From assembly GCF_009834125.1 (NCBI RefSeq), contig NZ_CP047146.1:5945501-6009500 (forward strand): a DNA stretch of 64,000 bases, given 5' to 3'. Of this stretch, positions 8,421 to 16,025 are shown in pieces. The notes below the pieces were generated by a model. It was not told where the DNA came from. It saw only the letters and a list, made by a program, of their open reading frames with translations, and searched no databases. The translations under genes were made by a program, and so were the position numbers. The stretch comes from Streptomyces sp. GS7. Lineage in GTDB: Bacteria > Actinomycetota > Actinomycetes > Streptomycetales > Streptomycetaceae. Position 1 is the stretch's first letter. Each line of letters starts with the position of its first letter.

Positions 8421-8507
8421 ATGTCTTCGTCGGTTCTGCTCACTACGCGCGGTCATGTCGACCTGCTGCGGGTGGCCTCCGCCGCGTGTTGTTGCGGCTG
8501 CTGCTGA
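8421..8507 (+). CDS. Polycysteine leader peptide (cysteine-responsive attenuator)
   Basis: A 28-codon open frame, ATG at 8421 and TGA at 8505-8507, preceded by a G-rich ribosome binding site. The middle reads HVDLLRVASA, which matches the conserved core of actinobacterial leader peptides found before sulfur genes. It ends in CCCGCC, five Cys in the last six codons. In mycobacteria such polycysteine short frames act as cysteine-responsive attenuators: ribosomes stall when Cys-tRNA is low and expression downstream rises. The downstream locus here is the sulfonate gene set (ssuA remnant, ssuD), which agrees with that role. Confidence 0.8.
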   Translation: MSSSVLLTTRGHVDLLRVASAACCCGCC

Positions 8508-8664
8508 CGTTTCTGATGTTGCCGATGGGCTGACGCGGTTTCGGCCCGTGAGGGGTGGGCGGGCAGGCTGTTCGGTGCCTTGCCCTGGCTCCGCGTTTCG
8601 GGGTTGAGCCCGATGTTTGTTTGTTTCGGGTTCCGACCGGGGTTTCTTTCGGGGGCTGCCGGCG

Positions 8665-8733
8665 ATGGGGCCTTGGTTCCCCTGGGCGGTGTGGGACCCG
8701 TACGCGTCACAGGCCATCTATCAGGCCGGCACC
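8665..8733 (+). pseudogene. ssuA: ssuA-like sulfonate-binding protein, left fragment
   Basis: The frame reads WAVWDPYASQAIYQAGT just before the insertion sequence. This is the conserved WAVWDPY segment near the middle of SsuA-type periplasmic sulfonate-binding proteins. Only about 225 nt lie between the leader peptide and the insertion point, far too little for the roughly 200 residues expected before this motif. Most of the N-terminal half has therefore been deleted as well. Confidence 0.6.
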
Positions 8734-8736
8734 TAG
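8733..8736. repeat. Target-site duplication CTAG (left copy)
   Basis: CTAG flanks the insertion sequence on the left and recurs at 9758-9761 on the right. Because CTAG is a palindrome it can be read as part of a longer inverted repeat, but a 4-bp YTAR-type duplication is usual for IS5-family elements. Confidence 0.7.
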
Positions 8737-9757
8737 GGCGTTTCTGATGGCTCTTGCTGGGGTGGGTGGATCAGTGCTCCGGCTGGGCAGGTGCGTTCTA
8801 TGGTGCGGCGACATGAGCTGACGGACGCGCAGTGGCAGAAGATCGAGGCTTTACTGCCTGCCAATGGCAGGCCCGGCGGGCAGTGGGCCGATCACCGCAG
8901 GGTGATCAACGGGGTGCTGTTTCGGGCCCGTACCGGTGTTCCCTGGCCGGACCTGCCCGAACGGTACGGCCCCTGGCAGACCGTTTACGAGCGGCACCGT
9001 CGCTGGTCAGCGGACGGAACCTGGCAGCAGATCCTGACCGAGTTACAGATCGAGGCCGATGCCACCGATCCCGACGGGGCCCTGGCCAAGGACGTCGAGA
9101 AGGAAAGTGTGCGGCGCCGGCGGGAATGGGCGGTGAACATCGACTCCACGTCCTGCCGGGCCCACCAGCACGCAGCCGGTGCCCGCCACAGGCCGCCGCG
9201 GGACTTTCCGCAAAAGGGGGCGGTTCGCGTGTGGAAGGCGATGGGCGTGAGGCGTTGGGACGCTCACGAGGCGGGCTGACCAGCAAAGTCCATCTGCTGG
9301 CCGACGACCGGGCCCGCCCGCTGACTTGGCGGACCTCTCCAGGCCAGCGGGGCGACAGCCCTATGTTCATCCCTGTGCTGGAGGGGCTGCGGATCCGGCG
9401 GCGCGGACCGGGCCGACCCCGCAGTCGACCGGATCGCGTCCGCGGTGACAAGGCGTACTCCAGCTACGACAACCGTGCTTATCTGCGACGGCGGGGGATC
9501 AAGGCGACCATCGCCCAGCCCGATGACCAGCGGGCCAAGCGCCGGCGGAAGGGCCGGGCCGGCGGACGTCCTCCGGCCTTCGACAAGGCCCAGTACCGCC
9601 GCCGCAGTGCCGTCGAACGGTGCGTCAGCAAGTGGAAGCAGTACCGCGCAGTGGCCAGCAGGTACGACAAGCGTGACTACATCTTCAACGGCACCCTGGC
9701 CGTTGCAGCGATCGTCATCTGGCTCCGCGACACCGTCCAAGAGCCATCAGAAACGCC
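8737..9757 (+). mobile_element. IS5-family insertion sequence (IS427-like), 1021 bp
   Basis: The element is bounded by perfect 20-bp terminal inverted repeats: GGCGTTTCTGATGGCTCTTG at 8737-8756 and its complement at 9738-9757. CTAG duplications flank it. Inside are two overlapping frames that together make a DDE transposase by frameshifting. Length, ends and two-frame layout fit the IS427 group of IS5. Perfect ends and uninterrupted frames suggest recent, possibly active insertion. It landed in the ssuA-like pseudogene. Confidence 0.93.
8800..9279 (+). CDS. IS5-family transposase, first frame (OrfA)
   Basis: This frame encodes the N-terminal half of the transposase: the helix-turn-helix region HELTDAQWQKIEALLP, then VINGVLFRARTGVPWPDLPERYGPW, the usual IS5/IS427 start, and the first catalytic Asp in NIDSTS. 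It ends at 9279 without the rest of the DDE domain. The GTG at 8791 is an alternative start. A slippery A AAG GGG heptamer at 9213-9219 would shift ribosomes by -1 into the second frame and give the full enzyme. Confidence 0.88.
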   Translation: MVRRHELTDAQWQKIEALLPANGRPGGQWADHRRVINGVLFRARTGVPWPDLPERYGPWQTVYERHRRWSADGTWQQILTELQIEADATDPDGALAKDVEKESVRRRREWAVNIDSTSCRAHQHAAGARHRPPRDFPQKGAVRVWKAMGVRRWDAHEAG

Positions 9758-9761
9758 CTAG
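9219..9761 (+). CDS. IS5-family transposase, second frame (OrfB, made by -1 frameshift)
   Basis: Read in the -1 frame after the slippery site, this part gives GREALGRSRGGLTSKVHLLAD, the second Asp in RGDKAYSS, and the catalytic Glu in VERCVSKWKQYR, ending in the normal IS427-type C-terminus. It has no start codon of its own in a sensible place, so it is expected as a fusion with OrfA. The frame runs through the right inverted repeat to a TAG formed by the CTAG target duplication. Confidence 0.85.
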   Translation, partial: GGSRVEGDGREALGRSRGGLTSKVHLLADDRARPLTWRTSPGQRGDSPMFIPVLEGLRIRRRGPGRPRSRPDRVRGDKAYSSYDNRAYLRRRGIKATIAQPDDQRAKRRRKGRAGGRPPAFDKAQYRRRSAVERCVSKWKQYRAVASRYDKRDYIFNGTLAVAAIVIWLRDTVQEPSETP

Positions 9762-10185
9762 AGGGCGGGCTGACGATGGGTCAGGGGAACGTCGGCGGAG
9801 TGGGTTTGCGGGTCGCCGCGCCCGCCGCCCTGGACGACACGAAGAAGTCGGCGGCGCTGAAGGACTGCACGAAACGGTTGCGGCGGGCTCAGGGCTGGGT
9901 GTTCCGGCACCCGGACGGGTGGGCGGAGGCATGGGCGAAGGCGACCGGGCTGCCGGGCTGCCGGGGAAGACGGCACGGGACGCGGTCCGGCGCACCCACG
10001 GGGCAGCGGTGACGGTCGCCGTGGACCGGGCCGCCCTCGCCTCCGAGCAGCGGATCGTGGACACGTTCGCGGCGCTGGCGCTGATTCCGCGCGCCTGCGA
10101 CTTCGCGGAGTTCGTCAACCCCCGCATCAACGGTGGCCTGCCGCCTTCGAGCACGGCACCGCGTACCTACGGAAAGGCTCGGTGA
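9762..10185 (+). pseudogene. ssuA: ssuA-like sulfonate-binding protein, right fragment with frameshift
   Basis: After the insertion sequence the SsuA-like sequence resumes: LRVAAPAALDDTKKSAALKD, then LRRAQGWVFRHPDGWAEAWAKATGLP in one frame. It continues in another frame as DAVRRTHGAAVTVAVDRAAL and ends FAEFVNPRINGGLPPSSTAPRTYGK. An indel around 9950-9975 separates the frames. Its stop at 10183-10185 lies one base before the ssuD start, so the genes were once coupled. The SsuB/SsuC transporter genes are absent from the window. Confidence 0.75.
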
Positions 10186-10186
10186 C

Positions 10187-11392
10187 ATGTCCGTACACCT
10201 GCATTGGTTTCTGTCGACCGGCGGCGACGGGCGGACGCTCGTCGACCGGCACGCGTACACCGACGGGGGCATCCGGCGGGATCGCATCACCGCGGTACGC
10301 GGGGTACGGGCCCCGGACGTCGAGTACCTGGCCCAAATAGCCAATGCCGCCGAGCAGTTGGGGTTCGAGGCGGTGCTCACGCCGACCGGGACGTGGTGCG
10401 AGGACGCCTGGCTGACGACGATGGCGCTGACCCAGGTCACCGAGCGGCTGAAGTTCCTGGTCGCGTTCCGGCCCGGGGTCGTCTCGCCGGTGCTGGCGGC
10501 GCAGATGGCCGCCACGTACCAGCGGATCTCGCGGGGACGGCTGCTGCTGAATGTGGTGACCGGTGGTGACGCCACCGAGCAGAAGCGGTTCGGGGATCAT
10601 CTTGACCATGATCGGCGGTATGCCCGTACGGATGAGTTTCTGCAGGTCGTACGGGGGGTGTGGGGCGGCACGCCGTTCGACTTCCGGGGTGGGCACTACC
10701 AGGTCGAGGGCGGGCTGACGGCGCTGCCGCCGGATCCGCTGCCGGAGATCTTCTTCGGGGGGTCGTCCGCCGCGGCCGGTCCGGTGGCGGCCCGGAACGT
10801 GGATGTGTATCTGACCTGGGGGGAGCCGCCTGTGCAGGTGCGGCGGAAGATCGACTGGATTCGCGGGCTGGCGGAGCGGGAGGGGCGGACGGTCCGGTTC
10901 GGGATCCGGCTGCACACCATCTCCCGGGACGCGTCGAAGGAGGCATGGGCGACCGCCGACCGGCTGCTGGACGATCTCGATCCGGACACCGTGGCCGCCG
11001 CCCAACAGGCGCTGCGCAGGAGCGAGTCGGTGGGTCAGCAGCGGATGCTGGCGCTGCACGGCGGCTCGCGCGACCGGCTGGAGATCTCGCCCAACCTGTG
11101 GGCGGGGGTCGGGCTGGTACGCGGCGGGGCGGGCACCGCGCTGGTCGGCAGCCATGCCGAGGTGGCCGACCGGATCGAGGAGTACCACGCGCTGGGGATC
11201 GAGCACTTCGTGCTGTCCGGATACCCGCACCTGGAGGAGGCGTACTGGTTCGGGGAGGGCGTACGGCCGGAACTCGCCGCTCGCGGGCTGGTGGACGCCG
11301 GGCCGTCGCCGCCGGCGGGCGTCCCGGCCGCGAGCGGACGGCCGGTGTCCGACCCGGTGGGCGCCTCCGTCGTGCCCGGCGGCCCGGCCTGA
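10187..11392 (+). CDS. ssuD: FMNH2-dependent alkanesulfonate monooxygenase, SsuD type
   Basis: A 401-residue luciferase-like flavin monooxygenase (TIM barrel). SsuD releases sulfite from alkanesulfonates using reduced FMN from a separate reductase, feeding sulfur assimilation under sulfate limitation. Family segments include NAAEQLGFEAVLTPTGTWCEDAWL, LVAFRPGVVSPVLAAQMAAT, RLLLNVVTGGD with the following RRYARTDEFL, IFFGGSSAAA and the C-terminal HFVLSGYPHLEEAYWFGEGV. GGAAAGG lies 9 nt before the ATG, and the ssuA remnant stops one base upstream. It appears intact, but the transporter genes are missing and an insertion sequence separates it from the leader peptide, so expression is uncertain. 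Confidence 0.92.
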   Translation: MSVHLHWFLSTGGDGRTLVDRHAYTDGGIRRDRITAVRGVRAPDVEYLAQIANAAEQLGFEAVLTPTGTWCEDAWLTTMALTQVTERLKFLVAFRPGVVSPVLAAQMAATYQRISRGRLLLNVVTGGDATEQKRFGDHLDHDRRYARTDEFLQVVRGVWGGTPFDFRGGHYQVEGGLTALPPDPLPEIFFGGSSAAAGPVAARNVDVYLTWGEPPVQVRRKIDWIRGLAEREGRTVRFGIRLHTISRDASKEAWATADRLLDDLDPDTVAAAQQALRRSESVGQQRMLALHGGSRDRLEISPNLWAGVGLVRGGAGTALVGSHAEVADRIEEYHALGIEHFVLSGYPHLEEAYWFGEGVRPELAARGLVDAGPSPPAGVPAASGRPVSDPVGASVVPGGPA

Positions 11393-11497
11393 GGCGGCGC
11401 GCCGCGGTGGCGGCGCCGGGCTCCGGAGCGGGGCGATTCCTGGACGGCCTGGACGAACCGGACGGCCCGGACCGCTCCGGATCCCGGTCGGCGCCGG

Positions 11498-12667
11498 TCA
11501 GGCCGCCGCGGTGCCGGAGGCGTCCGCTACGGGGACCCGGCTCAGTTCCCAGGCGCGGAGCTGGGCGTATCCGGGGCGGATGACCTCGTTGAGGAGGGCG
11601 GCCCGCTCGTCGAAGGGCAGGAAGGCGGACTTCACCGCGTTGACGGTGAATTCCTCCAGCTCCGCCGCGCCGTAGCCGAACGTGTCGCGCAGGTGCTGGA
11701 ACTCCTGGGTCATCGTGGTGCCGCTGACCAGGCGGTTGTCGGTGTTGAGGCAGACGCGGAAGCCGAGCCGGCGGAGCAGGTCGACGGGGTGCTCCGGATA
11801 GCTGGTGGCGGCTCCGGTCTGGAGGTTGGAGGTCGGGCAGACCTCCAGGGCGATCCGCATGTCGCGCACGTAGGAGGCCAGGCGTCCCAGAGTGACCTGG
11901 CCGTCGGCGCCGATCGCGATGTCGTCGGTGATGCGGACGCCGTGGCCGATGCGGTGGGCGCCGCAGCGCAGTACCGCCTCGTGGATGGACTCCATACCGA
12001 CCGCCTCGCCGGCGTGCACGGTCACCCGGGCGCCCTGGCTGCGCAGGTAGTCGAAGGCCGCGGCGTGCCGGCTCGCGGGGTTGCCGATCTCGCCGCCCGC
12101 GATGTCGAAGCCGGCCACCCCGCGGTCGCGGTGGGCCACCGCCAGCTCGGCTATCTCCAGGGCGCGGTCGGCGTGCCGCATGGCGCACAGCAGGGTGCCG
12201 ACGCGGATGCGGTGGCCGGCCGCCGCGGCCCGGCGTTCGCCCTCGCGGAAGCCCGCGTTGACCGCGTCGACGACGTCGTCGAGGGTCAGGCCGCCCGCCA
12301 GGTGCTGCTCGGGGGCGTAGCGCACCTCGGCGTAGACGACGCCGTCGGCGGCCAGGTCCTCGGCGCACTCGGCGGCGATACGGAACAACGCCCCGCCGGT
12401 CTGCATCACCGCGCAGGTGTGCGCGAAGGTCTCCAGGTAGCGCTCCAGAGAGCCGGAGTCCGCGGCGTCACGGAACCAGGCGGCCAGCGCGGCGGGGTCG
12501 GTGGTCGGCAGGTCGCGGTAGCCGATGGCCTCGGCCAGCTCGATGATCGTCTCCGGGCGGAGACCGCCGTCGAGGTGGTCGTGGAGCAGCACCTTGGGGG
12601 CGCGGCGGATCCGCTCGCCGTTCAGGGGGTGGGCGGACTGCCGGGGGAGCTTGTCAGACAACGTCAT
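11498..12667 (-). CDS. add: Adenosine deaminase
   Basis: An amidohydrolase-fold enzyme of about 389 residues that converts adenosine (and deoxyadenosine) to inosine in purine salvage. The zinc ligands and catalytic residues are all present: HDHLDGG near the N-terminus, TVHAGEA with the catalytic Glu, HRIGHG, and [10 protein letters not shown] with the zinc-binding Asp. HDHLDGG instead of HLHLEG marks the actinobacterial subgroup. The ATG at 12667 is chosen; a GTG at 12685 is possible, and neither has a clear ribosome binding site. A GntR-type palindrome (12651-12661) overlaps the first codons. Confidence 0.93.
   Translation of the reverse strand: MTLSDKLPRQSAHPLNGERIRRAPKVLLHDHLDGGLRPETIIELAEAIGYRDLPTTDPAALAAWFRDAADSGSLERYLETFAHTCAVMQTGGALFRIAAECAEDLAADGVVYAEVRYAPEQHLAGGLTLDDVVDAVNAGFREGERRAAAAGHRIRVGTLLCAMRHADRALEIAELAVAHRDRGVAGFDIAGGEIGNPASRHAAAFDYLRSQGARVTVHAGEAVGMESIHEAVLRCGAHRIGHGVRITDDIAIGADGQVTLGRLASYVRDMRIALEVCPTSNLQTGAATSYPEHPVDLLRRLGFRVCLNTDNRLVSGTTMTQEFQHLRDTFGYGAAELEEFTVNAVKSAFLPFDERAALLNEVIRPGYAQLRAWELSRVPVADASGTAAA
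12651..12661. promoter_or_regulatory. GntR-type palindrome at the add start
   Basis: TTGTCAGACAA is a perfect 5-1-5 palindrome that also fits the TNGTNNNACNA pattern bound by many GntR proteins. It overlaps codons 3-6 of add. A near-identical copy lies at 13656-13666 upstream of the GntR gene. Function is inferred. Confidence 0.45.
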
Positions 12668-12733
12668 GGGGCGCGAGTATGACACGTCCCCGCCGTCGCG
12701 TCACCGAAGGGGTCATCGGGCCACCGGCCCCGT

Positions 12734-13480
12734 TCACCGCGCCTGCCACACCGGGAGGGCGGGCGCCCCTGGGGGCAGCATGTGCTTGGCGGCCAGCAGA
12801 GGGGTGCGGTCCAGCCGTACGACCTGGGTGACGAGGACTCCGGGGGTGTCGGCAGCGCGCCCCAGCTGCCGGCCGCGCTGCCGGCCGAGCGTGGTGGCCA
12901 CGATGGTGCTGCTGCCGGTCAGCGGCAGCCCGCGCCCGGCCGACAGCAGCAGCCGCAGCATGGACGACGTGCGCCCCTCGGGCCCGTCGAACGCCGCGAC
13001 GGCGTCCGGCAGCAGCTCCCCCACCGTCTCGTCCGCGGCCCACTCCTGGGTCAGGCAGGCGGGCATCCCGGCGACCTCGATCAGGCTCTCCCAGAAGCGC
13101 ACCTCGCCGTTGGACGGCAGGACCAGATGCTGCGTGGAGAAGTCCGTCGGCTCCTCGCCGGTACGGGCCAGCGGCACGGTCACGGCCTGCCGCCCCTCCC
13201 CCAGCAGCTCCTCGACGGGCTTGAGGAACTCGAAGCCGCGCGGCGGGAGATGGTGGTTGACCGTGCGCCCCACCCCGCGCCGCACGTTGATCACGCCGTC
13301 CTCCTGGAGCAGGATCAGCGCCTCGCGCAGGGCGGGGCGGCTCACGCCCAGTTCGGCGGCGAGCCGGGGCTCGGTCGGGAGGGTGGAGCCCGGCGGGTAG
13401 GTGCCCGCGCGGACCGCCTCGACCATCCGCTCGTAGAGTGCGACGACCGGGCGTCGCCCCTGAGCTTGTCTGCCGGCCAT
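12734..13480 (-). CDS. GntR-family transcriptional regulator
   Basis: A 248-residue regulator. The N-terminal winged helix contains LYERMVEAVRAGTYPPGSTLPTEPRLAAELGVSRPALREALILLQEDGVI in pieces typical of GntR. The C-terminal part, with HLVLPSNGEVRFWESLIEVAG and later VVRLDRTPLLAAKHMLPPG, looks like a UTRA-type ligand domain (HutC subgroup). It lies between add and the MHS transporter on the same strand, opposite lutABC, so it may control the transporter and lactate genes in response to a carboxylate. A palindrome at 13656-13666 in front of it suggests autoregulation. Confidence 0.88.
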   Translation of the reverse strand: MAGRQAQGRRPVVALYERMVEAVRAGTYPPGSTLPTEPRLAAELGVSRPALREALILLQEDGVINVRRGVGRTVNHHLPPRGFEFLKPVEELLGEGRQAVTVPLARTGEEPTDFSTQHLVLPSNGEVRFWESLIEVAGMPACLTQEWAADETVGELLPDAVAAFDGPEGRTSSMLRLLLSAGRGLPLTGSSTIVATTLGRQRGRQLGRAADTPGVLVTQVVRLDRTPLLAAKHMLPPGAPALPVWQAR

Positions 13481-13655
13481 ATCCGTCTCCCGGGGTCCGT
13501 GGTCAGACCGGCCCGCGGCCGTCCGCGAGCCGCCTGCCGCCGTGCCGCACGGGTCGCATCCCGTGCGCAGGGCAGTTTCCCATCGACGGTGCGGTGCGGG
13601 CCAGCGCGAACGGACTCCTCGGCCGACTCCTTGTGCGGCTCCTTGCCCGACGATC

Positions 13656-13666
13656 TTGTCTGACAG
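13656..13666. promoter_or_regulatory. GntR-type palindrome upstream of the GntR gene
   Basis: TTGTCTGACAG matches the palindrome at the add start in 10 of 11 positions allowing for orientation. It lies in the 201-nt gap between the transporter stop and the regulator start, a natural operator position for autoregulation. Inferred from sequence only. Confidence 0.45.
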
Positions 13667-13681
13667 GTTTGCGTCCGCGGG

Positions 13682-15058
13682 TTACTTCTCCAGTTCCCGG
13701 TGCGCGGTCTCCGGCAGCGTCAGGTAGACGCCGAAGGAGATCAGGCAGAGCACGGCGACGTACCAGGGGAAGAGGTCCGGGTGGCCGGACTGCTTGAACC
13801 AGGTGCCGACGTACGGGGCGGTGCCACCGAAGAGGGCGACGGTCAGGGAGTACGGGAAGCCGATGCCGGCGGCGCGTACCCGGGCGGGGAAGACCTCGGC
13901 GTTCACCGCGGCGGCGACCGCGGTGTAGCCGGTGAGCAGGACCATGCCCGCGCACTGCACCAGCAGGAGGGAGAGGAAGGCGCCGGTGACCAGGTGCAGC
14001 AGCGGAACGGCCAGCACGGCGAAGCCGAGGGCGAAGGCGAGCAGCAGCGGTTTGCGGCCGATACGGTCCGAGAGCATGCCGCCGAGCGGCTGGAGCAGGG
14101 CGAAGAAGACCAGGGAGAGGGTGCCGACGGTGAGCGAATCGGCCTTGTCGAAGCCCGCGTTGACCTGGGCGTAGGTCGGGAGGTAGGTGGTCCAGGTGTA
14201 GTACGCGAGGGTGCCGCCGGCGGTGATGCCGCAGATGAGGAGCGACTGGCGGGGGTGGCGGCGCAGGCCCTCGAAGAGGCCGGGGCGGGCGGCCTGCTGC
14301 TCGGCGGCCGAGGTCTGCACTGCGCTCGGGGTTCCGCCCGAGCGGGCGGAGCCCCGAGCGGGAACGGAGTCGAGCGCCGGGGAACGGGTCTCCTGGGCGC
14401 CGCTCCGGATCCAGAGTCCGAGCAGGCTCAGCAGCGCGCCGCCGAGAAAGGCGGCCCGCCAGCCCCACTGCCCCATCTGGCGCTCGGTGAGCAGTGCGGC
14501 GAGCAGCGCCCCGGTCCCGGAGGCGAGCAGCTGGCCGAGGGTCGTGGAGACGTACTGGAAGCTGGAGAACAGCCCGCGCCGTCCCGGACCCGCGGATTCC
14601 ACGAGGAAGGTGGTGGAAGCGGCGAACTCCCCGCCTACGGAGAGCCCTTGGACGAGGCGGGCGATGACGAGCACGACCGGGGCGAGCACGCCGGTGGCCG
14701 CGTAGGTGGGGGTGAGGGCGACCAGCAGGCTGGCGCCGCCCATCAGCAGGATCGTCAGGGTCAGCGCGGCGCGCCGGCCGCGCCGGTCGGCGACCGCGCC
14801 CATCAGCAGTCCGCCGACCGGGCGCATGAAGAAGCCGACGGCGAAGACCGCGAAGGTCGACAGCAGCGGCACCAGTGAGTTGCCGGCTTCCTTGGGGAAG
14901 ACCTGGTCGGCGAAGTAGACGGCCAGGAAGGAGTAGGCGTACCAGTCGTACCACTCGACGGCATTGCCGATGGAGGCGGCGGCCAGCTGCCGTATCGGCG
15001 ACGGCGGGCGATCGCCGCGGGGCGCCCGGTCCTCGGTGATGGGCTGTGCACTCGACAT
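13682..15058 (-). CDS. MFS transporter, metabolite:H+ symporter (MHS) type
   Basis: A 458-residue, 12-helix secondary transporter. SIGNAVEWYDWYAYSFLAVYFADQVFP is the classic MHS first helix. The loop signature DRRGRRAALT follows helix 2-3, and the pseudo-repeat DRIGRKPLLL lies between the halves. MHS carriers import organic acids or osmolytes with protons. Sitting divergent to lutABC and next to a GntR regulator, it is a good candidate for lactate or a related carboxylate. GGAGGACC directly precedes the ATG at 15058, which decides the start. Confidence 0.9.
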   Translation of the reverse strand: MSSAQPITEDRAPRGDRPPSPIRQLAAASIGNAVEWYDWYAYSFLAVYFADQVFPKEAGNSLVPLLSTFAVFAVGFFMRPVGGLLMGAVADRRGRRAALTLTILLMGGASLLVALTPTYAATGVLAPVVLVIARLVQGLSVGGEFAASTTFLVESAGPGRRGLFSSFQYVSTTLGQLLASGTGALLAALLTERQMGQWGWRAAFLGGALLSLLGLWIRSGAQETRSPALDSVPARGSARSGGTPSAVQTSAAEQQAARPGLFEGLRRHPRQSLLICGITAGGTLAYYTWTTYLPTYAQVNAGFDKADSLTVGTLSLVFFALLQPLGGMLSDRIGRKPLLLAFALGFAVLAVPLLHLVTGAFLSLLLVQCAGMVLLTGYTAVAAAVNAEVFPARVRAAGIGFPYSLTVALFGGTAPYVGTWFKQSGHPDLFPWYVAVLCLISFGVYLTLPETAHRELEK

Positions 15059-15224
15059 GGTCCTCCGCTCCCGGTTCTTCTCCTCGGCCTCCCGCTGGGG
15101 CAGGATGATCCGACACGTGATCATGTACCGGTGAGGCGGGCCACCGCCAGGGGATTCGGCGGAGGCGGCGCGGCCGAAACACCGCCGCAAGAAAACGGCA
15201 CGATGACGGCAAGGAGATCGCAAC
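15059..15224. promoter_or_regulatory. Divergent promoter region, MHS transporter / lutABC
   Basis: This 166-nt gap should hold both promoters. An imperfect palindrome, GACACGTGATCATGTACC at 15112-15129 (12 of 18 positions symmetric around TGATCA), is the best operator candidate for the local regulator. No match to the TTGTCWGACA element is seen here. Confidence 0.4.
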
Positions 15225-16025
15225 GTGCGGGTAGCACTGTTCGTCACCTGCATCAACGACACGCTCTATCCGCGGACGGGGCAGGCGGTGGTGACGCTGC
15301 TGGAGCGGCTGGGCGTCGAGGTGGACTTTCCCGGCGCCCAGAGCTGCTGCGGGCAGCCCCAGTTCAACACCGGCTACCGGCATGCCACCGAACCGCTGGT
15401 GCACCGCTTCGACCGGGCGTTCCGGGACTACGCGTACGTGGTCACCCCGTCCGGTTCCTGTGCCGCGATGGTGCGCGACAACTATCCGCGGATCGGGGCG
15501 AAGGCGGCCGCCGAGGGGCGTGGCCGGGAACTGGCCGACGCGGCGGCGCGGGCCGTGCCCAAGACGTACGAGCTCACCGAATTCCTGGTGGACGTGCTGA
15601 AGGTGACGGATGTGGGCGCGTACTACCCGCACACCGTCACCTATCACCCGACCTGTCACGGCCTGCGCATGCTGGGGCTGGGCGACCGGCCGCGGCGGCT
15701 GCTGGAGCACGTCAGGGGGCTGGAGCTGCGGGAGTTGCCGGGTGCCGAGGAGTGCTGCGGGTTCGGCGGCACGTTCGCGGTGAAGAATCCGGCGGTGTCG
15801 GCCGCGATGGGGGCCGACAAGGTCCGGGCGGTGGCCCGGACCGGCGCCTCGGCGGTCTGCACGGTCGACAACTCCTGTCTGATGCACATCGGGGGCACGC
15901 TGGCGCGGCAGGGTTCGCGGGTCCGTCCGGTGCACATCGCGGAGATCCTGGCCGCCACGGAGGACGGCGCGGAGGGCGGTGCCGTCCCCGGTGCGGTCGA
16001 CGGCGCGGAAGGGGGCGCGCGATGA
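15225..16025 (+). CDS. lutA: Lactate utilization protein A (CCG-domain Fe-S subunit)
   Basis: A 266-residue protein with two cysteine-rich CCG domains: QSCCGQPQFNTGY with its preceding Cys, and EECCGFGGTFAVKNP followed by the DNSCLMHIGG segment. LutABC is a cytosolic iron-sulfur complex that oxidises L-lactate to pyruvate. The domain resembles heterodisulfide reductase and GlcF. The start is the GTG at 15225. It overlaps lutB by ATGA, and the last 25 residues are a low-complexity Gly/Ala/Glu tail not seen in typical LutA. Confidence 0.93.
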   Translation: MRVALFVTCINDTLYPRTGQAVVTLLERLGVEVDFPGAQSCCGQPQFNTGYRHATEPLVHRFDRAFRDYAYVVTPSGSCAAMVRDNYPRIGAKAAAEGRGRELADAAARAVPKTYELTEFLVDVLKVTDVGAYYPHTVTYHPTCHGLRMLGLGDRPRRLLEHVRGLELRELPGAEECCGFGGTFAVKNPAVSAAMGADKVRAVARTGASAVCTVDNSCLMHIGGTLARQGSRVRPVHIAEILAATEDGAEGGAVPGAVDGAEGGAR

